Source: DAOUAM01 sp034433305
GTDB taxonomy: Bacteria; Chloroflexota; Dehalococcoidia; Lucifugimonadales; DAOUAM01
Reading direction: 5' to 3'
Length of the DNA stretch: 13,179 bases
Assembly (NCBI GenBank): GCA_034433305.1
Contig: DAOUAM010000107.1
Location: 1-13,179, forward strand
The position numbers were made by a program, and so were the translations under genes. The notes beneath the pieces are model-generated. The model made no database searches, was not told the DNA's origin, and worked only from the letters and a program-made list of their open reading frames with translations. The stretch's first letter is position 1. The number at the start of each line of letters is the position of its first letter. Below, piece by piece: positions 1 to 6,287 of the stretch.

Positions 1-101
1 CGATGGTCCAGGTTAGGTCGGCCCTGGGGTGGTTTCTGGGGTGGCAGCAGCGGTGCCAGGCGCTGCCACTGGCTATCGGTGAGTTCGTGTCGTCGTACCA
101 T
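1..101 (-). CDS. IS5-family transposase, N-terminal 33 codons (DUF4096-type)
   Basis: Reading the minus strand from the ATG at 101 gives 33 codons that run off the window edge. The peptide begins MVRRHELTDSQWQRLAPLLP and continues with a PPQKPPQGRPNLDH stretch. From knowledge of the family, this R-x-ELTD-x-QW-x-RL-x-PLLPP ... GRP-x-x-DH pattern is the conserved N-terminus of IS5-group transposases with a DUF4096 domain. That domain precedes the DDE catalytic part, which would lie off the left edge. The start sits about 30 bp inside the presumed element end, as expected for a compact IS. Whether the full gene is intact cannot be judged here. Confidence 0.85.
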   Translation of the reverse strand, partial: MVRRHELTDSQWQRLAPLLPPQKPPQGRPNLDH

Positions 102-133
102 ACTTCCAGTTTAGCATGTTTTCAAACACGCCC
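1..133 (-). mobile_element. End of an IS5-family insertion sequence (partial, runs off the left edge)
   Basis: The first 133 bases hold the 5' end of a transposase gene plus about 32 bp of untranslated end sequence. The probable terminus, read on the minus strand, is GGGCGTGTTTGAAAACATGC, preceded by CTA. IS5-group elements commonly insert at short CTA/TTA-type targets, so the boundary is put at about 133. This is inference, because the other end and its inverted repeat are outside the window. The element abuts the reading frame of a restriction endonuclease, whose homology stops at this point, which supports the boundary independently. Confidence 0.7.
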
Positions 134-697
134 TAGCTTGCGGCAGAACAGTTCATATCGCCTGGCGTATGATGTATCGCGGAACTCTTCGAAGACCTGG
201 AAGTGAGGCTCTTTCACTTCAACTGGTCTCCGTGCCCTGGGAGAATCTTCCAGGAGGAGCAGGTACCCCAGCCACGGAGACGGCGACGTAGCGAATGCGC
301 CTTCTCTGTAAGCTGTCCACAAGTCCAGCGCACTGCCCATGGCCTCTTCGGTCCTGTTGTTGAAGTTGTTGCCTAGGGAGCCAACATGAGACTTTAGCTC
401 CAAGGCTACCAGCAACTGACCATCAGTCCTTACTACCATATCCCACTGCTTGGTTGGCCTGTAGAAGCCAGGCAGTTCTGTCACGCGGCGCCGGGTGTAA
501 ATATCAGATGGACTGACGCCAGCTTGTACCACCAACTCTGCAATTTTCCTGGCAAATCCATCCATCTGCTGTCCACCGGTTACTGAGCCACGTGATCCCT
601 GGTCTGAGCGGCCACGGAGCCGTTGCTCTTCGGCCTGTTTTCTTTTGGTCAGCCAGAACTCGCGGACAGCTTCAGAGAATACTAACCGCTCTATCAT
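122..697 (-). pseudogene. XhoI/PaeR7I-type restriction endonuclease, 3' end cut off by the IS
   Basis: The 191-residue product resembles the XhoI/PaeR7I family of type II endonucleases, which cut CTCGAG. Recognisable blocks are GGQQMDGF (41-48), LPGFYRPTKQWDMVV (75-89), ALELKSHVG (98-106), NNFNNRTEEA (110-119) and SYARRYELFCRKL (176-188). The nuclease core is visible as D86 followed by E100-x-K102, a PD-(D/E)xK arrangement. Family members are about 245 residues. Here homology ends exactly at CRKL, and the last residues (GRV and stop) come from the IS end, so tens of C-terminal residues are lost. Activity is doubtful; the catalytic residues remain, but the C-terminus is gone. The ATG at 697 lies 14 bp downstream of the methyltransferase stop, so the two form one transcription unit. 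GC content is visibly lower than in typA, in keeping with horizontal acquisition. The CTCGAG specificity is inferred from the family. Confidence 0.82.
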
Positions 698-711
698 ATA
701 GGCTGATGGTT

Positions 712-1689
712 TCAGGCGAAGGTGGTCTGATGCTCTTTGCCGTGACTCAGCAGGCGCTTAGCGTGTTCCACGTACGAGGGTTCAATCCCGTAACCTATAC
801 TGTTACGACCCCATCTACACGCAGCCAGGTTCGTCATACCGGTGCCCATGAAAGGGTCCAGTACAGTGTCACCAACAAACGAAAACATGCGTATCAATCG
901 CTCTGCCAGGGCAAGAGGAAATGGCGCCGGATGGTCCTTTGTAGACGCGCCGTTGATCCTCCAGACCTGTTGGAACCATTCTTTGTGGTACTGCTCAGGG
1001 ATCACCGACAGTATCCGTGATGCCAGAGTAGGCTGTCGGTATCCTCCTGGCTTTCTCTGGAAGATTATGTACTCGATGTCATTCTTGATTATGGCATTGG
1101 GTTCGTAAGGTTTGCCAAGGAAGCGTGAGCCATTCTCCACCTCAAATCGAGCGTTGGCAATCTTGTACCAGATTATGGGGGCTAGATTATCAAATCCGAT
1201 CTTGCGACAGTGCTCCTGGATGCTGGCGTGGAGCGGATAGACTGCGTGGCGGCCGAAGCGACGCCTGGGCAGACATACGTCTCCTACAACAACCGCTAGC
1301 CTTCCGCCTGGCACAAGGACACGAAAGACGTGGCGCCATATCTTGTCAAGTTCGCCGAGGAATTCCTCATAGTCCTGAACAAGTCCCAGTTGCCCATGGC
1401 GGTCAGGGTATTCCTTGAGAGTCCAGTAGGGAGGCGAGGTTAGCACAAGGTGTATGCTCCCATCGGGCACGTCGTCCATATGCCGGCTGTCGCCAAGGAT
1501 AAGCCGATGGCTGGTAGAAACCTTGCGCACAGCGCTCTCAATGGCTCTGACCAGCTCCTGGTCCTTGGCGATAGCGGGAATGGCCCTCTGCTGGTCGTCC
1601 TGAGCGAGCAGGAGGGCCTTGCGAGGCACCAGGTCTGGAAGCTCGTCCTCCAGCGGCACTGGGGATGCTTCAGGGGACTGTTCCGACAC
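712..1689 (-). CDS. Beta-class DNA methyltransferase of an XhoI-like restriction-modification system
   Basis: The 325-residue protein has the N6_N4_Mtase layout. The catalytic motif IV TSPPYW is at 84-89, and the AdoMet-binding motif LDPFMGTG is at 277-284. HPAPFP (253-258) precedes it and GIEPSY follows. The order catalytic motif, target-recognition region, then AdoMet motif is the beta class. SPPY with a following W is most often seen in N4-cytosine enzymes, although some N6-adenine enzymes share it. The start is a GTG at 1689, supported by AGAGG with about 7 nt spacing. The truncated endonuclease follows after 14 bp, so this should be the modification partner protecting the cognate site. 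All motifs look intact, making it a probable solitary methylase now. The first 55 residues are poorly structured and not recognised. Confidence 0.87.
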   Translation of the reverse strand: MSEQSPEASPVPLEDELPDLVPRKALLLAQDDQQRAIPAIAKDQELVRAIESAVRKVSTSHRLILGDSRHMDDVPDGSIHLVLTSPPYWTLKEYPDRHGQLGLVQDYEEFLGELDKIWRHVFRVLVPGGRLAVVVGDVCLPRRRFGRHAVYPLHASIQEHCRKIGFDNLAPIIWYKIANARFEVENGSRFLGKPYEPNAIIKNDIEYIIFQRKPGGYRQPTLASRILSVIPEQYHKEWFQQVWRINGASTKDHPAPFPLALAERLIRMFSFVGDTVLDPFMGTGMTNLAACRWGRNSIGYGIEPSYVEHAKRLLSHGKEHQTTFA

Positions 1690-1763
1690 TTGGCGACCTC
1701 TACTCCACCGCCCGGTGGCGTACTGCGGGGCAACGTAATCATACTACGACGGCATATTCCTCG

Positions 1764-1785
1764 AATACTAGTATATGCTATGATA
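1764..1785. promoter_or_regulatory. AT-rich bidirectional promoter region between the methyltransferase and typA
   Basis: The divergent spacer between the methyltransferase and typA is AT-rich here, in contrast to its surroundings. On the plus strand TATGAT (1779-1784) could serve as a -10 for typA; on the minus strand TATACT (complement of 1770-1775) could serve the methyltransferase. No convincing -35 box was found for either. A perfect 10-bp palindrome, ATACTAGTAT, lies at 1765-1774 and overlaps the candidate elements, so it could be an operator. No regulator gene of the C-protein type is seen nearby. Confidence 0.35.
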
Positions 1786-1795
1786 TTTCCGTACA

Positions 1796-1821
1796 GCCCC
1801 GAGCCACTCGGGGCGCTTTTT
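1796..1821 (+). terminator. Perfect 8-bp hairpin plus T-run directly before typA (terminator or leader stem-loop)
   Basis: GCCCCGAG (1796-1803) pairs perfectly with CTCGGGGC (1807-1814) around a CCA loop, followed by GC and five T residues (1817-1821). In form this is an intrinsic terminator in the plus direction. No plus-strand gene ends here, because the upstream genes are on the minus strand. The typA Shine-Dalgarno begins 2 bp after the T-run. It is either an attenuator or 5' stem-loop in the typA leader, or a relic of a gene displaced by the restriction-modification island. Confidence 0.65.
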
Positions 1822-1833
1822 CTGGAGTAGACC

Positions 1834-3759
1834 ATGGCAACCCCGGCCCAGCAGGGACCTCACCCCCTGAATCCCCCTATTCACGAGTGGAGAGGGGGCC
1901 TGGGGGTGAGGTCCGACATCCGCAACATCGCCATCATCGCCCACGTGGACCACGGCAAGACCACGCTGGTGGACGCCCTGCTGAAGCAGAGCCATATCTT
2001 CCGCGAGAACCAGCAGGTGGGTGAGCTTATCATGGACATGAACCCCCTGGAGCGGGAGCGCGGTGTCACCATCCTGGCCAAGAACACCGCCGTCACCTAC
2101 AGGGGCATCAAGATCAACATCATTGACACGCCGGGCCACGCCGACTTCAGCGGCGAGGTGGAGCGCGTCATCAACATGGCCGACGGCTGCCTGCTGGTGG
2201 TAGATGCCATTGACGGCCCCATGCCCCAGACGCGCTATGTGCTCAAGAAGGCCCTGGACGCCCGCCTGAAGCCCGTGGTGGTCATCAACAAGATAGACCG
2301 GCCCAACGCCCGGCCCCAGGAAGTGCTGAGGATGGTCCAGGACCTCTTCCTGGAGCTGGCGACGGACGTGGACCAGCTTGACTTCCCGGTGCTGTACGCC
2401 TCGGCGCGATTAGGCTACGCCCTCACGGAGCTTCCGGCAGGCCCGGCGCCGGCCAGCGGCCAGGTGCCGACCGGCGGCATGGGGCCGCTGTTCGAGGCCA
2501 TCGTGGACTTTGTGCCGCCGCCGTCGGGCGACGCGTCGGCCCCGCTGCAGATGCTGGTGGCGGCCCTGGCCTACGACTCCCACCTGGGCCAGATCGCCAT
2601 AGGCCGCGTGGTGCGCGGCGCCATCGCCGTGGGCGACCACGTGGCCCGCGTGGACCGCCAGGGCCAGGCGCACCCCTACACCATCGAGCGGGTGTACGTC
2701 TTCCACGGGCTGGAGCGCAAGGAGGCGCAGCGCGTGGAGGCCGGCGACATCGTGGCCGTGGCCGGTGTGGAGGAGGTGGCCATCGGCGACACCATCGCCT
2801 CGGCCCAGCAGCCCGAGGCCCTGCCTCCCATCGCCATAGACGAGCCAACGGTCAAGATGACCATGGGCGTCAACACCTCGCCCTTCTCCGGGCGCGAGGG
2901 CAGCTACTGCACGGCCCGAATGCTCCACGCCCGCCTGATGAAGGAGCTTCAGACCAACGTCAGCCTGCGCGTCCAGGAGACGGACAACCCCAACGAGTTC
3001 CTGGTGTCAGGCCGGGGAGAGCTGCACCTGTCCATCCTCATCGAGAACCTGCGCCGCGAGGGCTACGAGATGCAGGTCTCCCGGCCCGAGGCCGTGACCA
3101 GGGTCGTGGACGGCGTGGTGCTGGAGCCATACGAGCTGCTGGTGCTGGACACCTTCGACGAGTTCATCGGCCCGCTGAGCGAGGACCTGGCGCCACGGCT
3201 GGCCCAGATGCTGGACATGCGCTCCGACGGCCAGGGCGGCGTCCACATGGAGTTCAAGGTGCCCACCCGGGGCCTCATCGGCTTCCGCAGCTTCTTCCTG
3301 CGGGCCACGCGGGGCAACGGCGTCATGAACACCCACTTCCTGGGCTACGAGCCTATGCGCGGCGAGGTCAGGTCCACCCGGCCGGGCGTGCTGGTGGCCT
3401 CGGAGAGCGGCGTGGCCGTGACCTACGGGCTGCACAACGCCCAGGGCCGGGGCATCACCTTCGTGGAGCCAGGCACGCCGGTGTACGAGGGCATGATCGT
3501 GGGGGTGCAGAACCGCGACGGTGACATAAACGTCAACGTCTGCAAGGAGAAGAAGCTCACCAACATGCGCTCCTCCACGGCGGACATCGCCATCCGCCTG
3601 ACGCCGGCCCTGAAGTTCAGCCTGGAGGAGGCCCTGGACTTCATCAACTCCGACGAGCTGGTGGAGGTCACGCCCAGGAGCATCCGGCTGCGCAAGAAGG
3701 TGCTGTCCTGCGATGAGCGCTACCGGCTGGGCCGCGACCGTGCCCGGGCGCTGGCGTAG
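1834..3759 (+). CDS. typA: Ribosome-associated GTPase TypA/BipA
   Basis: A translational GTPase of the TypA/BipA family, which binds the 70S ribosome and acts in stress adaptation and large-subunit assembly. G-domain motifs are all present: AHVDHGKT (36-43), ERERGVTI (73-80), DTPGH (98-102) and NKID (152-155), followed by EF-G-like domains and the BipA-specific C-terminus. At 641 residues it is about 25-30 longer than usual. The excess is N-terminal: residues 9-26 are encoded by a 54-bp hairpin repeat inserted in frame. Without it the protein would begin MATPAQQG followed directly by SDIRNIAIIAHVDHGK, a normal TypA start. ATG 1834 has GGAG 6 nt upstream. An alternative start is the GTG at 1906 at the right end of the repeat, which would give 617 residues and has a GAGAGGGGG upstream. 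The family assignment is secure; the start is less so. Confidence 0.96.
   Translation: MATPAQQGPHPLNPPIHEWRGGLGVRSDIRNIAIIAHVDHGKTTLVDALLKQSHIFRENQQVGELIMDMNPLERERGVTILAKNTAVTYRGIKINIIDTPGHADFSGEVERVINMADGCLLVVDAIDGPMPQTRYVLKKALDARLKPVVVINKIDRPNARPQEVLRMVQDLFLELATDVDQLDFPVLYASARLGYALTELPAGPAPASGQVPTGGMGPLFEAIVDFVPPPSGDASAPLQMLVAALAYDSHLGQIAIGRVVRGAIAVGDHVARVDRQGQAHPYTIERVYVFHGLERKEAQRVEAGDIVAVAGVEEVAIGDTIASAQQPEALPPIAIDEPTVKMTMGVNTSPFSGREGSYCTARMLHARLMKELQTNVSLRVQETDNPNEFLVSGRGELHLSILIENLRREGYEMQVSRPEAVTRVVDGVVLEPYELLVLDTFDEFIGPLSEDLAPRLAQMLDMRSDGQGGVHMEFKVPTRGLIGFRSFFLRATRGNGVMNTHFLGYEPMRGEVRSTRPGVLVASESGVAVTYGLHNAQGRGITFVEPGTPVYEGMIVGVQNRDGDINVNVCKEKKLTNMRSSTADIAIRLTPALKFSLEEALDFINSDELVEVTPRSIRLRKKVLSCDERYRLGRDRARALA
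1858..1911. repeat. 54-bp hairpin repeat inside the typA 5' coding region
   Basis: Left arm CCTCACCCCCTGAATCCCCC and right arm AGAGGGGGCCTGGGGGTGAG are imperfect reverse complements around a loop of about 14 bp (TATTCACGAGTGG). The unit is C-rich then G-rich, like the other spacer repeats in the window, but its sequence is distinct. Its length is exactly 18 codons, so it keeps the typA frame and encodes a Pro/His/Gly-rich stretch. As RNA it would form a strong stem-loop within the first 80 nt of the coding sequence. Confidence 0.75.
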
Positions 3760-3812
3760 GAGTTCCAAGCAGGTGGCATGGACTGGTATGCAGTCCCAGA
3801 TGGCAGCGCTCT

Positions 3813-3994
3813 GCCCCCTCTCCGGCTCTCCCCCAAGGGGGGGAGAGGATGTCCCTTCCTCCTGTGGAGGAGGGTCAGGGCCTGTCCCGAGCCTGTCAAG
3901 GGAAAGGGGGCCAGGCGCCAGCCCCCTCTCTTTCTCTCCCCCTCTGGGGGAGAGAAAGTCCCTTCCCCCTGTGGGGGAAGGTTAGGAAGGGGGC
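3813..3994. repeat. Two diverged copies of a dyad-rich dispersed repeat between typA and the membrane protein gene
   Basis: Copy 1 (3813-3879) begins GCCCCCTCTCCGGCTCTCCC and copy 2 (3921-3994) begins GCCCCCTCTCTTTCTCTCCC. Each contains two short C5/G5 dyads. They are separated by a G/C-rich spacer that includes CCTGTCCCGAGCCTGTC. The reverse complement of the array at 12832-13179 contains the same blocks in the same order, including GAGGATGTCCCT and CCTGCCCCGAGCCTGC. The two loci therefore carry one repeat family in opposite orientation on the chromosome. Copy 2 ends at the ATG of the next gene and contributes its purine-rich ribosome-binding site (AGGAAGGGGGC). This stretch holds no credible gene of its own. 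Confidence 0.8.
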
Positions 3995-5125
3995 ATGTCA
4001 ACTTCACCCTCGCCCGCGACCTCGCTGGTACGCCAGCCTCGCGCCCGCGCGGTCGGGTGGCCGCAGCGCCCCCAGGGGCTGGACCGCATCCCCTGGCTGT
4101 GGCACGAGGCGGTGGTCATGCGCGCCCCGGCGCCGCCATGGACCATGTCGCTGGCCGTATTCCTTTTCTTCTACGGCACCTCTGTCCTGACGGCCTCCTG
4201 GGCCGGGGACGTGGCCGCCTTCCTGAAAGACCCGTCCTGGGTCGTCCTGTACACCCTCCCGGCCGCGGCGTCGCTGCTGACCAGCTACACGCCCCGCGCC
4301 ATCCTGGGCATGTGGGACCACGCCAGGCCCTGGGTCACTAACTCGGAGGCGGAGATTGCCCAGGCAGCACAGGCCACACCCCGCCTGCTCATGCGGCTGT
4401 ACTGGCCCAGCTACGTGGGCTGGACGCTGCTGAACATGCAGTCCTGGGCGGCCGGCATCGGCCCAATACCCCACCCGCCCTGGACCGAGCGTTACCCTCA
4501 CCCCGAGGCCTTTCGCTACTACTCCATGCTCATGGCCCCGGTGGCGTCCTACTTCATGGCCGGCGCCACCTCCATAGGGCTGCTGGGGCTGACCCTGGTG
4601 GCGCGCCAGTTCTGCGGCACCTGGAAGCTCAGGCAGGGCTTCATCCTGGGCGGAGGCAAGGCGGCGCTGCGGCCCTTTAACCAGTTTGTGTGGCTGACCT
4701 GGGCCGCCGTGAGCCTGCCCTTCCTGCTGGTGCTGCTGGTGCAGGCCACCATCTCGGGCTGGCGCGAAGCCCAGGCCCTGGCGGCCCTGGACTACACCAC
4801 CTCCGGCCTGCTCTTTCTCACCGTCCTGCTCACGGCGGTCATACGGCCCCAGGGCCATATGAGCAGGCTCCTGGCCGGACAGAAGGCCCGGGAGCTGCGG
4901 GCGCTGGAGGCCGAGATGCAGGAGCTGGCAACCGTGCCGCCGGGCGCCGACGTGGTGGAGGCCCTGCGCCGCATGCAGCGCTACAACCACCTGGCCTTCC
5001 AGTGCCAGCGGGTCATAGCCTTCGTGCCCACGCTGATAGACTCCCGCTTCGTGCTCCAGGTCGGCATGAGCACCACGGCCATCATCCTGGCCAACCTGCT
5101 CCTGCGCTACATCATAATCAGGTAG
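3995..5125 (+). CDS. Multi-pass membrane protein of unknown function
   Basis: I do not recognise the family of this 376-residue protein. The N-terminal 45 residues are Arg/Pro-rich and probably cytoplasmic. Hydrophobic segments are visible at about 50-68, 81-98, 178-203, 231-253, 266-284 and 355-374, suggesting about six membrane passes. Between the fifth and sixth is a charged stretch (about 286-340) with a Glu/Leu/Arg-rich part (298-312) that could form a short coiled coil. The C-terminus is LLLRYIIIR. ATG 3995 was chosen because AGGAAGGGGGC precedes it, but that sequence belongs to the upstream dispersed repeat. M42 (4118) and M51 (4145) are alternative starts nearer the first membrane segment. 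The gene is followed by a 160-bp spacer before the SDR gene. No catalytic motif was seen. Confidence 0.8.
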   Translation: MSTSPSPATSLVRQPRARAVGWPQRPQGLDRIPWLWHEAVVMRAPAPPWTMSLAVFLFFYGTSVLTASWAGDVAAFLKDPSWVVLYTLPAAASLLTSYTPRAILGMWDHARPWVTNSEAEIAQAAQATPRLLMRLYWPSYVGWTLLNMQSWAAGIGPIPHPPWTERYPHPEAFRYYSMLMAPVASYFMAGATSIGLLGLTLVARQFCGTWKLRQGFILGGGKAALRPFNQFVWLTWAAVSLPFLLVLLVQATISGWREAQALAALDYTTSGLLFLTVLLTAVIRPQGHMSRLLAGQKARELRALEAEMQELATVPPGADVVEALRRMQRYNHLAFQCQRVIAFVPTLIDSRFVLQVGMSTTAIILANLLLRYIIIR

Positions 5126-5285
5126 CCCTGCCGGTGGTTACCCCTCCTGGCCCATTCCCAATACTCCCCTTGACCTATGGACTCCTCGGGCCTGTGGCGC
5201 CATCATAGTTTGTGGGGCCGTGCCTGGGGCCTCGGCCTGGTGTGCCCTGGGCAGGTGCCCGGAAGCTGCGTGGAGGGGAGGTACC

Positions 5286-6287
5286 ATGTCCAGGGCCAGG
5301 GTCGTCGTCATCACCGGCGCATCGGCGGGGGTAGGCCGGGCTACTGCACGGGCGTTCGGCAGGCTGGGCGCCCATGTTGGCCTCCTGGCCCGAGGGGTAG
5401 ATGGCCTGGAGGCCGCCAGGGCTGAAATCGAGGCCGCCGGCGGCAGGGCGCTGGCTATCCCCACCGATGTCGCGTACCATGAGCAGGTGGAGGCCGCGGC
5501 GGAGAGGGTCGAGGCCGAGTTTGGCCCCATTGACATCTGGGTGAACAACGCCACGGCAACGGTCTTTTCACCCTTCAGCCAGATTACTCCCCAGGAGTTC
5601 AGGCGCGCTACCGAGGTGACCTACCTGGGCGTTGTCTATGGCACCATGGCCGCCCTCAAGCGCATGCTCCCCCGGGACAGGGGCACCATAGTCCAGGTAG
5701 GCTCGGCGCTGGCCTACAGGGCGATACCATTGCAGTCCGCCTACTGCGGCGCCAAGCACGCCATCAAGGGTTTTACCGAGTCCCTGCGCACCGAGCTCCT
5801 GCACGACGGCAGCAACGTCCATATTACCATGGTGCAATTGCCCGCCCTCAACACGCCCCAGTTCGGCTGGTCTTTGAGCCGCCTTCCGCGCCATCCCGGG
5901 CCAGTGCCTCCCATCTTCCAGCCCGAGGTGGCGGCGAAAGCCATCGTCTGGGCCGCCGGCCACAGGCGGCGTGAGGTCTACGTGGGCGGCTCGACGGTTG
6001 CCACCGTGCTGGCCAGCAAGTTCGCTTCGGGCTTCGCGGACTACTACCTGGCCCGCACCGGCTACGCCTCGCAGCAGACGGACATTCCCGCGCGGCCAGA
6101 GCGCCCCTCCAACCTCTTCCAGCCAGTGCCCGGCGACCACGGCGCCCATGGCATTTTCCATAAGGGAGTCCACAGGCGCAGCTGGCAGCTATGGGCGACT
6201 ACCCGCCTGCCCTGGCCCCTTGTGGCCGACCTGGCCGCCGGCCTGGGCAGCGGCTTCGGAATGCTGGTGTCTTCAGTGCTGCGATGA
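5286..6287 (+). CDS. Short-chain dehydrogenase/reductase (SDR) with a C-terminal extension
   Basis: The 333-residue NAD(P)-dependent oxidoreductase has the SDR cofactor motif TGASAGVG at 10-17, the conserved D61-V, NNAT at 87-90, catalytic S140, and Y153-x-x-x-K157 (YCGAK). The position usually held by the structural/catalytic Asn is Thr here (E110-V-T112-Y-L-G). About 80 residues beyond the core form an extension with GDHGAHG and a hydrophobic C-terminus, which may act as a membrane-proximal tail. ATG 5286 is preferred over an upstream in-frame ATG at 5220, because GGGGAGG lies 5 nt before it and the upstream 22 residues are not SDR-like. The stop overlaps the GH15 start as ATGA, so the two are translationally coupled. 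The substrate is unknown; coupling to a sugar hydrolase does not prove a sugar substrate. Confidence 0.92.
   Translation: MSRARVVVITGASAGVGRATARAFGRLGAHVGLLARGVDGLEAARAEIEAAGGRALAIPTDVAYHEQVEAAAERVEAEFGPIDIWVNNATATVFSPFSQITPQEFRRATEVTYLGVVYGTMAALKRMLPRDRGTIVQVGSALAYRAIPLQSAYCGAKHAIKGFTESLRTELLHDGSNVHITMVQLPALNTPQFGWSLSRLPRHPGPVPPIFQPEVAAKAIVWAAGHRRREVYVGGSTVATVLASKFASGFADYYLARTGYASQQTDIPARPERPSNLFQPVPGDHGAHGIFHKGVHRRSWQLWATTRLPWPLVADLAAGLGSGFGMLVSSVLR

Noticed and set aside
592..1108. Plus-strand frames opposite the restriction-modification genes
   Set aside because: They are antisense to well-recognised proteins with full motifs and show no family features.
3007..3768. Long open frames opposite typA, the membrane protein, SDR and GH15 genes
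   Set aside because: High GC leaves antisense frames open; their His/Arg/Gly/Ala-rich composition and lack of recognisable motifs mark them as shadows.
3713..4341. Plus- and minus-strand reading frames across the spacer after typA
   Set aside because: They arise from the C/G-rich dyad repeats and run into the membrane protein gene in another frame; none has domain features or a convincing start.
5220..5285. An upstream ATG at 5220 extending the SDR by 22 residues
   Set aside because: The extension is not SDR-like and lacks a good ribosome-binding site, whereas ATG 5286 has GGGGAGG at proper spacing.
6191..6283. An upstream in-frame start extending the GH15 protein by 31 residues inside the SDR gene
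   Set aside because: Family homology starts at MSASYPPISDYG and the ATG at 6284 forms an ATGA overlap with the SDR stop.
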